This document shows, one piece after another, positions 26,508 through 34,664 of a stretch of 64,000 nucleotides of DNA (positions within the stretch are counted from its first letter, which is position 1; each line of letters starts with the position of its first letter). This DNA comes from Pseudodesulfovibrio sediminis. Lineage in GTDB: Bacteria; Desulfobacterota; Desulfovibrionia; Desulfovibrionales; Desulfovibrionaceae. The stretch spans positions 2,721,001-2,785,000 of the forward strand of contig NZ_AP024485.1 of assembly GCF_020886695.1 (NCBI RefSeq). The letters are read 5' to 3'. The translations under genes were made by a program, and so were the position numbers. The notes below the pieces were generated by a model. That model did not search any database, was not told the DNA's origin, and saw nothing but the letters and a program-made list of their open reading frames with translations.

Positions 26508-27389
26508 TTAGATTCCTTCGCTGGAATCGGTCTCAATTTTCAAGTTCAGCAATTGCAGGTTGTCAAAGATATCCCGCCCCATGAAGAAGTAGAGCACAGG
26601 TACCGGCTTCTTGGGCGTGGCGGAAACGGAGAGCGTTCCGGGGTCGTTCAGGAATCGCTTGAGCCCCAGCATGACATCCCTGGCGTTTTGATTATCCTGT
26701 TTGCCTGCATATCGTGCAAGACCGTCCAATTCTGTGGAGATTCTGTCAAGGGTCGTTTCCCTGGACATCCCCATTTTTCTGGCCCAGTCCGCTGTAAGGA
26801 TATTCATGAGTTCATTGTCAGTAAAGGTCAGCCTGACATCCTTGATGCCCACGCCGACTGACTGTTCCGCCCGCATTTCATCCAGGTCGATGTTGTTCAG
26901 CGAGCCGCGTAGTTTCATGAACCCAAGCTTGGGATCGTTGAAGGAAAACGATTTGATTTCCAACACGTTGTCATCGGGGTGGTAGGTGTAGTCCAGCTGT
27001 GTATCACCGGCAAAGTCGGCGATGCCGAGTGCTGTCATGGGCTGAGCGTAGTCGCCAAAGAGCTTCGGGGTGTTCGGAATTGTCAGCCCCCGGGCCTTAA
27101 GCGTGGCAAAGTGGGGCACCTCATGAAGCTGGTCAAAGGCGATGATACGAACTTCATCGGCTGTGAGCGGCACCCCGGAAGGCAGGGTTGTTGCCACGTC
27201 CTTGAGGACCACCTGCTTTTCTAAAATATCCACTGACAGGTCCGCATAGGTCAGGGTGAGGCCCGTGGTATGGCTGACCGCCGTATCCAGTTCCTTTTTG
27301 ACCTCGGAGTTGACAAACCATTGCAGTCCGAACCAGCAGATGATCACGAAGAGGGCGAATGAAAGCAGAAATTTAAAAATATTGGACAC
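26508..27389 (-). CDS. AsmA-like membrane-anchored periplasmic protein
   Basis: 293 residues: an N-terminal anchor (FKFLLSFALFVIICWFGLQW, about residues 5-24) and a periplasmic domain with beta-rich AsmA-like features (LTYADLSVDILEKQVVLKDV, LKARGLTIPNTPKLF, MKLRGSLNNIDLDEM). AsmA-type proteins are implicated in lipid transport and outer-membrane homeostasis; at this length it would be a small member. It lies 3 nt after ispDF. The family assignment is tentative. Confidence 0.6.
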   Translation of the reverse strand: MSNIFKFLLSFALFVIICWFGLQWFVNSEVKKELDTAVSHTTGLTLTYADLSVDILEKQVVLKDVATTLPSGVPLTADEVRIIAFDQLHEVPHFATLKARGLTIPNTPKLFGDYAQPMTALGIADFAGDTQLDYTYHPDDNVLEIKSFSFNDPKLGFMKLRGSLNNIDLDEMRAEQSVGVGIKDVRLTFTDNELMNILTADWARKMGMSRETTLDRISTELDGLARYAGKQDNQNARDVMLGLKRFLNDPGTLSVSATPKKPVPVLYFFMGRDIFDNLQLLNLKIETDSSEGI

Positions 27390-27392
27390 GAT

Positions 27393-28589
27393 CTACAACT
27401 CCCTCAGGGCAGTGACGGTGGCCACGGCCTTGATGCCTTTCTTTTGCCCCGTGAAACCGAGCTTCTCCTCGGTGGTGGCCTTGAAGTTGACCTGATGCGG
27501 TTCCAGGCCGAGGAGTCTACAGACGTTTTTGGCGATCTGTGCGGCATGGGGGGTGAGCTTGGGAACCTGTGTCATCACGGTCATGTCCACATGCTTGATG
27601 GCTGCTCCGGCTTCATTGGCCAGGAAGAGCACTTCACGTAACAGCACGGAGCTGTCCGCTCCCTTGTATTTGGGGTCGGTGTCAGGGAAATGCGTGCCGA
27701 TGTCGCCGCCGCCAAAGGTGCCGAGGATGGCATCTGTCAGGGCATGCAGCAGCACATCGCCGTCTGAATGGGCCACGATGGTCGGCCCGCCGGCAATGGG
27801 AACGCCGCCGAGGGTGAAGGGGCGGTCGTTTTCGCCGCCAAAGCGATGCACGTCGTATCCCCAGCCCACGCAGGGAACCGGTGTCTTGGTCTGCTCAAGG
27901 CGTTTCAGGTCTTCTGGGACGGTGATTTTGATATTGGCGGATTCACCGGGAATGGTGACGACCTCGGCAATCCGTTCCACCATGGAGGCGTCGTCCGTGA
28001 CGGTCCAGCCTTCTTTGGCAGCGCGCTCATGGGCTTCCTTGAGCAGGGCCGTCTCAAAGGCCTGCGGTGTCTGGACCGCAGCCAGTTCAGATCGGTTCAA
28101 GGTCTCGGTGACCGTGTCGTTGTCCACCCGTTTGACGGTATCAGTCACCGGAATGGCGGGGATGACCCCGCGTGCGCCGGATTGCAGCGTTTCGATGAGG
28201 TCGGTGAGGACACGGCCCGAAACAAAAGGACGGGCCGCGTCGTGGACGAGTACGGCTTCGCAGGTGTCGGGCAGGGCTTCCAGGCCGTTGCGCACGGAAT
28301 CCTGTCGCCGCTCGCCCCCTGCGGTCACCGCCCATTTCACGCCGAGGTTCTCGGATTTGAAATAGGTGCGGACCTGCTTTTCCATGGCTTTGACATCGTC
28401 GGGCGGGAAGACGAACACGACTCCCTGCATGGCGGCCACCCGCGAAAACGTGCGGGCGCAATGCCAGAAAAGGGGCGCTGACTTGTATTCCAGATACTGC
28501 TTGCGCGTACCCTGGGTGGCTTCGGCGATGCGGGTGCCGGAGCCTGCGGCGAGGATGATTCCCCAGATATGTTTCAGCGGTCTGTCCAT
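27393..28589 (-). CDS. ispDF: Bifunctional IspD/IspF (isoprenoid MEP pathway)
   Basis: 398 residues fusing two enzymes. IspD, residues about 1-230: nucleotide-binding LAAGSGTRIAEATQGTRKQY, VLVHDAARPFVS, AVQTPQAFE. IspF, about 240-398: GWGYDVHRFG, AHSDGDVLLHALTDAILG, DIGTHFPDTDPKYKGADS, NFKATTEEKLGF. IspD couples CTP to methylerythritol phosphate, and IspF cyclises the later intermediate. Such fusions are common in this group of bacteria and in some alpha- and epsilonproteobacteria. The ATG is 26 nt from the hairpin behind RNase P RNA. Confidence 0.96.
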   Translation of the reverse strand: MDRPLKHIWGIILAAGSGTRIAEATQGTRKQYLEYKSAPLFWHCARTFSRVAAMQGVVFVFPPDDVKAMEKQVRTYFKSENLGVKWAVTAGGERRQDSVRNGLEALPDTCEAVLVHDAARPFVSGRVLTDLIETLQSGARGVIPAIPVTDTVKRVDNDTVTETLNRSELAAVQTPQAFETALLKEAHERAAKEGWTVTDDASMVERIAEVVTIPGESANIKITVPEDLKRLEQTKTPVPCVGWGYDVHRFGGENDRPFTLGGVPIAGGPTIVAHSDGDVLLHALTDAILGTFGGGDIGTHFPDTDPKYKGADSSVLLREVLFLANEAGAAIKHVDMTVMTQVPKLTPHAAQIAKNVCRLLGLEPHQVNFKATTEEKLGFTGQKKGIKAVATVTALREL

Positions 28590-28614
28590 GGGGCAACCTA
28601 TGGTCGAAATATGG

Positions 28615-28643
28615 TCGTGCGGGAGATCATCTCTCCCGCACGA
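28615..28643 (-). terminator. Strong hairpin after RNase P RNA
   Basis: TCGTGCGGGAGA, GATGA, TCTCCCGCACGA on the minus strand: a perfect 12-bp stem with a 5-nt loop, just downstream of the RNA's 3' end. There is no real U-tract, so it may act as a processing signal or a leaky stop that leaves some read-through into ispDF. Confidence 0.6.
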
Positions 28644-28650
28644 TATGGTT

Positions 28651-29013
28651 CAAGTCGGAGCCGGTCATAAGCCGGGTCTTGTCTCCCCTTGCGGGGTGGT
28701 CATCATTCATCTAGGACGACTGTTACCAGCCGCCTCAAGCAACCTACCCGACAGCTCGGTCGGGCCGACCTACAACGCTGTCCTATTTGGTCTTGCTTCG
28801 GACGGAGTTCACCTGGCCTGCCGCGTCACCACGACAGCCGGTGGGCTCTTACCCCACCGTTTCACCCTTACCTTCGGGAAAACCCGGAGGCGGTCTCCTT
28901 TCTGTTGCACTTGACGGGGATCGCTCCCCCTGGGAGTTACCCAGCGTCCTGCCCTGCGAAGCCCGGACTTTCCTCCCCGATCAGTGATCGCGGCGATGAC
29001 CTGTCCGACTCCA
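28651..29013 (-). ncRNA. rnpB: RNase P RNA (class A)
   Basis: The minus strand holds the conserved parts in order: GAGGAAAGTCCGGGCTTCGC, CAGGGCAGGACGCTGGGTAA, CAACAGAAAGGAGACCGCC, AAGGGTGAAACGGTGGGGTA, AGAGCCCACCGG, and the 3' GACAAGACCCGGCTTATGACC. The 5' GTCGGACAGG and 3' GGCTCCGACTT close helix P1, which sets the ends at about 29013 and 28651. This catalytic RNA trims tRNA 5' leaders. It begins 15 nt after the zinc-ribbon gene, so it is either co-transcribed with it or has a promoter inside that gene. Confidence 0.96.
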
Positions 29014-29027
29014 AACTTGATAAAACT

Positions 29028-29825
29028 CTATTTGGCAGCCTTTTTCTTGGCCGGTGCTTTTTTCTTAGCTGGAGCCTTTTTCTTCGGCGTTTCCTCAATT
29101 TCCGGTTCCGGCTCGATATGGGCCCGCCAGTAAATGAGGCGCTGACAGTTGGGACAGCTCAGGATCTGGTGGCCTTTCTGCAGGTCGTTGAAGGACTGCG
29201 GCGGAATCATGATGTTGCAGCCGGAGCAGACGCCGTGGGAAACAGAGACGATGACCGGGTTTTTCATGCGTTCGCGAATGAATTCGTACCGGCCCAGGAT
29301 CGGCGGCGGAATGGCCTTGCAGGCTTTCTTGCGCTTGCGACCCAGAGAGTCGAGTTTCTTCTGTGCTGCGGCCATGCGTTCGTCCAGCGTGGTCTTCAGG
29401 GCAGCGTACTGCTCTTTGACTCCACTCATTTCTTCAATCAGAGCGCTAGTGGCTTCATCCTGGCGAACCAGTTCCTCGCGCACAGCCTCCTGCTCGTCAT
29501 CACGCATCCTGTTGAGCTTCTCCAGTGAGTCCATCTCGCGCATCATGGCGTGATATTCCTTGGTGTTGCCCACAAGCATCAGCTTGTTTTTGGATTTCTT
29601 GATTTTTCCGGCGTCCTCGTCCATCTCGGAGGTCAGCTTTTTCTGCTGATCCTTGAGGATGCTCATCTTTTCGTTGATCTGTTCCTGCCGTTCATCAAAC
29701 TCGGCCATCTGGCTTTCGAGATCCGACAGCTCCTTGGGAGCCTGTTCGATCTCATCCCGGAGAGTGAGGATTTCGTCATCCACTTCCTGCAGGACAATCA
29801 ACTGCTCAATTTGTTTCTGATACAT
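29028..29825 (-). CDS. Coiled-coil protein with C4 zinc ribbon (CdsZ/HP0958-like)
   Basis: 265 residues. Residues of about 1-170 form a long alpha-helical coiled coil (LQEVDDEILTLRDEIEQAPK, KKSKNKLMLVGNTKEYHAMM). Next comes a zinc ribbon with two CxxC pairs (CSGCNIMIPPQSF...CPNCQRLIYW). The tail is Lys/Ala-rich and repetitive (KKKAPAKKKAPAKKKAAK). Relatives in Helicobacter (HP0958) stabilise RpoN and bind flagellar mRNA; others have DNA/RNA-related roles. With sigma-54 flagellar promoters nearby in the genome a similar link is possible but not shown. Confidence 0.8.
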   Translation of the reverse strand: MYQKQIEQLIVLQEVDDEILTLRDEIEQAPKELSDLESQMAEFDERQEQINEKMSILKDQQKKLTSEMDEDAGKIKKSKNKLMLVGNTKEYHAMMREMDSLEKLNRMRDDEQEAVREELVRQDEATSALIEEMSGVKEQYAALKTTLDERMAAAQKKLDSLGRKRKKACKAIPPPILGRYEFIRERMKNPVIVSVSHGVCSGCNIMIPPQSFNDLQKGHQILSCPNCQRLIYWRAHIEPEPEIEETPKKKAPAKKKAPAKKKAAK

Positions 29826-29875
29826 TTTGAACCTCGCTATCTATTTGAAAACACTAGAAAGTGATTCCTTCAAAG

Positions 29876-30874
29876 TTATTTGGACACATGCACCCGAAAA
29901 GGGTCCGTGCCGGTAAAGAACCGGACATCAACGTCGTCCAGCTCTCCATCAAGTTCTTCGGCAAAGAGCCGCATCATTTCCTCTTCCAATGAAAAATGTC
30001 CCACATCGATCACGCATATGGGGGTCTCGACCGCCGGATGGTATTTCATGTCGCCGGTGATGAAGACGTCTGCTCCGGCTCTGGCGGCCTTGTCGATAAG
30101 TGACGACCCTGAACCACCGCAATAGGCGACAGTGGAAACGGTCTCCGGCTGCGGCCCTGAAATCAGGAGTGCGTCACGCTGGATGAGTCCGTCCAGCTTG
30201 GTCATGAAATCATTCCAGTTCAAGGGTGCGGCCAGTGTTCCGACTTCACCGAATCCCACTTCGCGCCGGGGGGCGGTCAGGGAGCGGATATAGAACAACG
30301 GGCGTTTGCCCAGGGAAAATTCGATCTTGTTGGCGACGTCATTCCAGTCCGCTTCCTCGCAGACCAGTCGGACTTCACCTGTCCGGCTTTGCGAGACCGA
30401 ATGGATACCGTCATGATTGGCCCAGATATCAGCGGCCTCTCTGGAGATGGGGTCCTCTGTGTAGAACGAGGCCTCTATCGGCGTGTACCCGGTCTCGATC
30501 TCCAGAATTTTTCTGAACTGGAGTCCCAGCTTATCACCCAGCCAGAAAGCAGGGCCGCCCGGCCGTGTGTCCAGAGAAGTATGTGCACTGTAGAGCCACG
30601 CGCCTGCCTCGATGGTCTGGCGCAGCACCTCCAGATACATGCCTTCGGCGTTCGGGGCCTTGGGTTTCATGTACAGCGGATGATGCGTGATGACCGCTCC
30701 GGCTCCCCATTCATAGCACTTGGACAGGGTCTCCGGGGTCGGCTCCAACGCCACGCCTACACGGTAGGTTTCAGAGACGGTTCCCGCGATCTGAACGCCA
30801 CAATTGTCCCAGGAACTTTGATTTTCCTCAGGAGCCAACTTTGTGAAAATCGATAAAATATCGTGTATTTTCAT
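29876..30874 (-). CDS. Nif3-like dinuclear metal-centre protein
   Basis: 332 residues of the YbgI/Nif3 family: SWDNCGVQIAG, GVALEPTPETL, ITHHPLYMKP, YSAHTSLDTRPGGPAFWLGD, and the C-terminal YCGGSGSSLIDKAARAGADV, FITGDMKYHP, DVGHFSLEEEMM with the metal ligands. The middle domain (about 130-230) is the insert found in YqfO-type members. Function uncertain; several are linked to GTP cyclohydrolase I type 2 annotation without proof. MKIHDIL at 30874 is chosen over the 20-residue extension, whose sequence is not protein-like. Confidence 0.9.
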   Translation of the reverse strand: MKIHDILSIFTKLAPEENQSSWDNCGVQIAGTVSETYRVGVALEPTPETLSKCYEWGAGAVITHHPLYMKPKAPNAEGMYLEVLRQTIEAGAWLYSAHTSLDTRPGGPAFWLGDKLGLQFRKILEIETGYTPIEASFYTEDPISREAADIWANHDGIHSVSQSRTGEVRLVCEEADWNDVANKIEFSLGKRPLFYIRSLTAPRREVGFGEVGTLAAPLNWNDFMTKLDGLIQRDALLISGPQPETVSTVAYCGGSGSSLIDKAARAGADVFITGDMKYHPAVETPICVIDVGHFSLEEEMMRLFAEELDGELDDVDVRFFTGTDPFRVHVSK

Positions 30875-30901
30875 ATACTTATAACCACCTACCATAAAGA
30901 G

Positions 30902-30935
30902 GATGCTCCCGTAGGGTTTCCCCCTCGGGAGCATC
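30902..30935 (-). terminator. Hairpin between tRNA-Met and the Nif3-like gene
   Basis: GATGCTCCCG and CGGGAGCATC form a 10-bp stem with a 14-nt loop. On the minus strand CTCTTTAT follows, so it may terminate the tRNA transcript. The plus-strand side has a pyrimidine run as well. Confidence 0.6.
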
Positions 30936-31051
30936 TCTTTCTTCTTCTATAACCCGGCCAACGGCCTTAGTGGGAGACTTCAAGATATATGCGCTGAACT
31001 GTTTTCCAGTATCAAACTTCTTCAAATAAGGTTCTCCCGATTGGGGAAATT

Positions 31052-31127
31052 TGGTGGGCCAGCCAGGATTCGAACCTGGGACCGACCGGTTATGAGCCGG
31101 TGGCTCTGCCAACTGAGCTACTGGCCC
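31052..31127 (-). tRNA. tRNA-Met (anticodon CAT)
   Basis: 76 nt including encoded CCA. Acceptor GGGCCAG/CTGGCCC, D-stem GCTC/GAGC, anticodon stem ACCGG/CCGGT around loop CTCATAA, and T-loop TTCGAAT between CCAGG and CCTGG. The 5' base pair is G-C, so it is not the initiator. CAT could also be tRNA-Ile2 with lysidine; the elongator Met assignment is favoured but not certain. Confidence 0.93.
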
Positions 31128-31141
31128 CAATGGAGTTGTGC

Positions 31142-31170
31142 ACGATAGCCGTATGCGGCAGTGGTGTCAA
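31142..31170 (-). promoter_or_regulatory. Sigma-70 promoter of tRNA-Met
   Basis: Minus strand: TTGACA, 17 bp, TATCGT. The -35 is perfect and the -10 matches 4/6, ending 14 nt before the mature tRNA. Confidence 0.75.
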
Positions 31171-31256
31171 CTCTTAAGGGACTGCCTATACCAGGCTGTG
31201 TACATATTTTCTCAGGCCCGCCCGATTCGTGTTGTTTCGGGGACGGGGCAGTGTTG

Positions 31257-32621
31257 TTATGTCCCCTGTTCCTTTTCAAGGACGTGAATCGTTTTGCGCA
31301 CGTACCACGTTGCTATCCCTGCGGAAACCCAGACGATACCGAAGATTATGAGCCAGAGAGAGAGGGTGCCGTAGCCGAGTACGGTCGTGGAAAGGGTGAA
31401 CAGGGCAAAGGGAGCGAGGACTTGTCTGGAGATGCCGAGCCAGATGGCGAACAAGGGGCGCTTCATCCCCTGAAGTGCCGAGGTGGGCACAAATATGGCC
31501 ACATAGCCGTACAGGGTAAAGGCGTCGATGCGTAGATATTCCGCACCAACGGCGATGACTGCGGGGTCACTGGTGAAGAAGCGCATGAAGTATTCGGCAA
31601 AAAAGAAAATGGGGACGGACAGGGGAATGATCATGCACGCGCCGTAGAACAGGTTTTTTTTCAGGTTCTCCTGGATGCGGTCGATCCTGCCTGCGCCGTA
31701 GTTCTGCGCGGTGATGGTCAGGGCCGACACGCTGAGACCGATGGTGGGCATGAGCACCACCTGATCAATGCGGGTGGCGATACCGTAGGCAGCGGACGCC
31801 TCCGGCCCGAACCCGGACACGAACTTGAAGATCACGAAGAAGCCGAGGGCGATGGTCATGGCGTTCAGCGCGGCAGGAAACCCCTGGTAGGCGATATCCT
31901 TGTATATGGTGAGCCGTGGGATGAGGTTGCGCCCGGAGTCGGTTTGCATCAGTCCGGTGTTTCGCGCCTTGAAGGCCAGGTAGATGGCGCCGAGCGACTG
32001 AAGGACGACCGTGGCCCAGGCCACGCCTTGAAGACCCATGGCGGGCAGGCCGAAGCCCCCGTGGATAAACCATGGATCAAGCCCGACATTCAGGACAGAC
32101 GTGAAGATGAGTACATTGCGGAAGCTTCTGGTATCCCCTTGCGATTGGAGAATGGCGTTGAAGAGGTAGATCGCCACAGTGGCCGCGTTGCAGGCGAAGA
32201 TTGGGTTCATGTACGACAGGCAGGTTTCGAGATAGGTCCCTTCTGCACCCAGCCAGCCAAAGATGCCTGGCGAAAAAGTCAGGCCGAACCACGCCAGGAA
32301 CAGGGAGACGAAGATGCCGAAGCTGAGCATCTGAACCGCGATGAGTGACGCCTGATTCCGGTCTTTTGCCCCCAGAGCGGCCCCCATCAGCGCGGTGGAG
32401 CCGGTGCCGATGCCCGAAGCCAGGGCCGTGATGATGAAGAACACGGGCAGGGAGAGCGCCAGGGCGGCCGCGGCTTCCGTGTCGATGCGGGCGGCCCACC
32501 AGGTGTCCACCACATTGAACATGGTATGAAAAAAGAACCCCACTGAAGCAGGGACGGCCACCTGTCGGATGACCTCGGGTATGGGGCGGGTGGTGAGATC
32601 TGTCGTGTCGGTCTGCGTCAT
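31257..32621 (-). CDS. MATE-family multidrug efflux transporter
   Basis: 454 residues with twelve predicted TM helices. The N-terminal PEVIRQVAVPASVGFFFHTM, FNVVDTWWAARIDTEAAAAL, GIGTGSTALMGAALGAKD and the second-half ATRIDQVVLMPTIGLSVSAL, TITAQNYGAGRIDR match MATE (DinF/NorM) proteins. These export cationic drugs or metabolites using Na+ or H+ gradients. It is divergent from an AraC regulator that shares the 186-bp gap and likely controls it. Substrate unknown. Confidence 0.93.
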   Translation of the reverse strand: MTQTDTTDLTTRPIPEVIRQVAVPASVGFFFHTMFNVVDTWWAARIDTEAAAALALSLPVFFIITALASGIGTGSTALMGAALGAKDRNQASLIAVQMLSFGIFVSLFLAWFGLTFSPGIFGWLGAEGTYLETCLSYMNPIFACNAATVAIYLFNAILQSQGDTRSFRNVLIFTSVLNVGLDPWFIHGGFGLPAMGLQGVAWATVVLQSLGAIYLAFKARNTGLMQTDSGRNLIPRLTIYKDIAYQGFPAALNAMTIALGFFVIFKFVSGFGPEASAAYGIATRIDQVVLMPTIGLSVSALTITAQNYGAGRIDRIQENLKKNLFYGACMIIPLSVPIFFFAEYFMRFFTSDPAVIAVGAEYLRIDAFTLYGYVAIFVPTSALQGMKRPLFAIWLGISRQVLAPFALFTLSTTVLGYGTLSLWLIIFGIVWVSAGIATWYVRKTIHVLEKEQGT

Positions 32622-32697
32622 GTGTGAAGGGTATCAGAAAAGAGGGGAGAAACCGAGATGCAAATTGCAGGGGGCAGAACAGGTAGTCCATCTTCGG

Positions 32698-32723
32698 TAG
32701 TGTCTCCGCGATTCGTTCCTGAT
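32698..32723 (+). promoter_or_regulatory. Repeated operator-like element, copy 1 (MATE/AraC gap)
   Basis: TAGTGTCTCCGC, 4 nt, CGTTC, then TGATA. The same 12-mer followed by CGTTC and GATA occurs at 33677, just ahead of the DMT exporter gene. AraC-type proteins bind such asymmetric sites; assignment to the adjacent AraC protein is an inference. Confidence 0.5.
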
Positions 32724-32807
32724 ACCCGCCCCGTCGTCATATTCGAGGGGTGAGGGGGGAGAATCCACCCCCTTGACCTGAACGGCGTTCGGTCATAGAA
32801 CTCCACC

Positions 32808-33638
32808 ATGGGAAAATCACCGATCAATACCGACGTACAGTTCTGGCGAGATCCTGACCTTCCGGGTGTGGAAGTTCGCTATTCCAGTTACAACGAAGAT
32901 GCGTTTTGCAAGCATACCCATCCAGCCTATTCCATCGGTTTTATCGAGACGGGCCGGACAACGTTTGCCCTTGAAGGTGCCGAGCACAAGGCCGAGGCGG
33001 GGCAGATGGTCTTCATCGAGCCGGAGGTTGTCCATGTGTGTAACCCGGACCTCGACTCGGACATGACCTATTATATGTTCTACATCGATGCGTCCTGGCT
33101 GGAATCCGTGGCAAAAGAGGTGTTTGGCAATGGCGTCGGCGGGGTGCATTTTCCCGTGCCCGTGGTTGACGATCCTGACCTGCTGGCCCATTGGCGCACC
33201 CTGCATCAGGCCATAGCCGAAGGTGACGGCAAGCTGGAAAAGGAAAGCCTGCTGGTACAAGGGCTGGCCGATTGCCTGACCCGCCATGCCGAGTTGGGTG
33301 AGCCTGAGGCTCCCGGTGCCAATGACATGGCTGTCATGGCCGTCACGGTCCATCTGTCTGCCCGTATCACTGACAAAGTGTCTCTCGATGAATTGTCGGA
33401 AGTGGCAGGGCTGAGCCGTTATCACCTGCTGCGGGTTTTTCAGGCGTCCACGGGGCTGCCGCCCCATGCGTTCCAAACCCAGCTCCGTGTGGACCTGGGC
33501 AAGCGCATGCTGGCCAGCGGGCGGACCATAAGCCAGGCCGCTGTCGAGGCAGGGTTTGCGGATCAGTCCCACTTCTCCCGGGTGTTCAAGAAGATCACGG
33601 GCGCCACCCCCAAGCAATATCAGGACGCGGCTGAATAA
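32808..33638 (+). CDS. AraC-family transcriptional regulator
   Basis: 276 residues. N-terminal cupin-like sensor (HTHPAYSIGFIETGRTTFAL, MVFIEPEVVHVCNP) and a C-terminal double helix-turn-helix (VSLDELSEVAGLSRYHLLRV, GLPPHAFQTQLRVDLGKRML, AVEAGFADQSHFSRVFKK, GATPKQYQ). Members of this layout with a DMT or LysE exporter next door usually sense an amino acid or drug. It is flanked by MATE (divergent) and EamA (same strand, 75 bp downstream) genes that share a repeated sequence element. Confidence 0.94.
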   Translation: MGKSPINTDVQFWRDPDLPGVEVRYSSYNEDAFCKHTHPAYSIGFIETGRTTFALEGAEHKAEAGQMVFIEPEVVHVCNPDLDSDMTYYMFYIDASWLESVAKEVFGNGVGGVHFPVPVVDDPDLLAHWRTLHQAIAEGDGKLEKESLLVQGLADCLTRHAELGEPEAPGANDMAVMAVTVHLSARITDKVSLDELSEVAGLSRYHLLRVFQASTGLPPHAFQTQLRVDLGKRMLASGRTISQAAVEAGFADQSHFSRVFKKITGATPKQYQDAAE

Positions 33639-33676
33639 ACCGCAATTTCGTACAATACCGCTCCGGTCTTGTCCTC

Positions 33677-33704
33677 TAGTGTCTCCGCAAACACGTTCAG
33701 GAGA
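33677..33704 (+). promoter_or_regulatory. Repeated operator-like element, copy 2 (ahead of the DMT gene)
   Basis: TAGTGTCTCCGC, 5 nt, CGTTC, then GGAGATA, ending near the ribosome site of the exporter gene at 33714. It is identical over 12 bases to the copy at 32698. Binding here would block initiation. Confidence 0.5.
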
Positions 33705-33713
33705 TAAGCTGTT

Positions 33714-34625
33714 ATGGAAGAGAATACGACTGTTGCGCTCAAAAATCCCGCATGGCGATTCGAGGCATGGATTGCCCCGCTGTGTCTGGCCGGAGCCGTG
33801 CTGCTCTGGGGCACGTCATTCATGGCGACCAAGGCGGCGCTGTCCGGGTTTGCCCCCATGGCGGCCATGTGGCTACGCATGGCGCTCGCCTCCCTGGTTG
33901 TCCTGTGTATCCGCAATCGAATTCCCGCTCCCAGGTATCAGAAGGGCGACTGGAAGGTGTTGTCCTTCCTTTGCCTGATGCAGCCGTGTCTGTATTTCCT
34001 GCTTGAAGGATATGCCGTGAGTCTGACGACATCATCCCAGGCGGGGATGCTTTCGGCCCTGGTGCCGTTGCTGGTTGCCGTGGGTGCCTGGATTGTGCTC
34101 AAGGAGCCCATGTCCTTCATGGGCATGACCGGCCTTGCGGTGTCCATAGGCGGTGTGGTGTGGTTGTCCCTCGGTGGTTCGCCGGATGTGTCTGCACCGA
34201 ACCCCGCACTGGGCAACCTGCTGGAAGTGGGGGCGCTGACGTGCGCGGCCATTTACATGGTGGTCATGAAGCGGCTGAGTGTCCGGTACTCCACCTGGTG
34301 GTTGACCGGCATGCAGTGCGTGGCCGGAGCGATCTTCTTTCTTCCCGGAATCTTTTTGTCCGGCATCGGCCCGGTTGACGCCATCCCCCTGAGTGCATGG
34401 CTGGCCATCGGATACCTTGGCCTGTTCGTCACCCTTGGCGCGTTCGGATTATACAACATGGCCATGACCTACATGTCGGCAGGCCGTGCCGCCATAGCCA
34501 TCAACCTCGTGTCGCCGGTGGCCCTGTTCGCGGGCTGGCTCATGCTTGGAGAAACCATGTCCCCGGCCCAGCTGGGCGCTTGCGGCGTGGTCGGTCTTGG
34601 AGTGTATATGGGCAGGAAGGGGTAA
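33714..34625 (+). CDS. DMT-superfamily (EamA) transporter
   Basis: 303 residues, ten TM helices in two EamA repeats (APLCLAGAVLLWGTSFMATK, MLSALVPLLVAVGAWIVLKE; then EVGALTCAAIYMVVMKRLSV, INLVSPVALFAGWLMLGETM). Such proteins export amino acids, metabolites or dyes; the substrate cannot be read from sequence. It follows the AraC gene by 75 bp and has the shared operator-like element in front. Confidence 0.92.
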   Translation: MEENTTVALKNPAWRFEAWIAPLCLAGAVLLWGTSFMATKAALSGFAPMAAMWLRMALASLVVLCIRNRIPAPRYQKGDWKVLSFLCLMQPCLYFLLEGYAVSLTTSSQAGMLSALVPLLVAVGAWIVLKEPMSFMGMTGLAVSIGGVVWLSLGGSPDVSAPNPALGNLLEVGALTCAAIYMVVMKRLSVRYSTWWLTGMQCVAGAIFFLPGIFLSGIGPVDAIPLSAWLAIGYLGLFVTLGAFGLYNMAMTYMSAGRAAIAINLVSPVALFAGWLMLGETMSPAQLGACGVVGLGVYMGRKG

Positions 34626-34664
34626 GTGCTGAAAATCTCGGGCTGAGGAGCGGGCGTCGCAAAG

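Noticed and set aside
30879..31130. Minus-strand 83-codon frame
   Set aside because: It is the tRNA gene and its 3' flank read as protein, a classical false gene.
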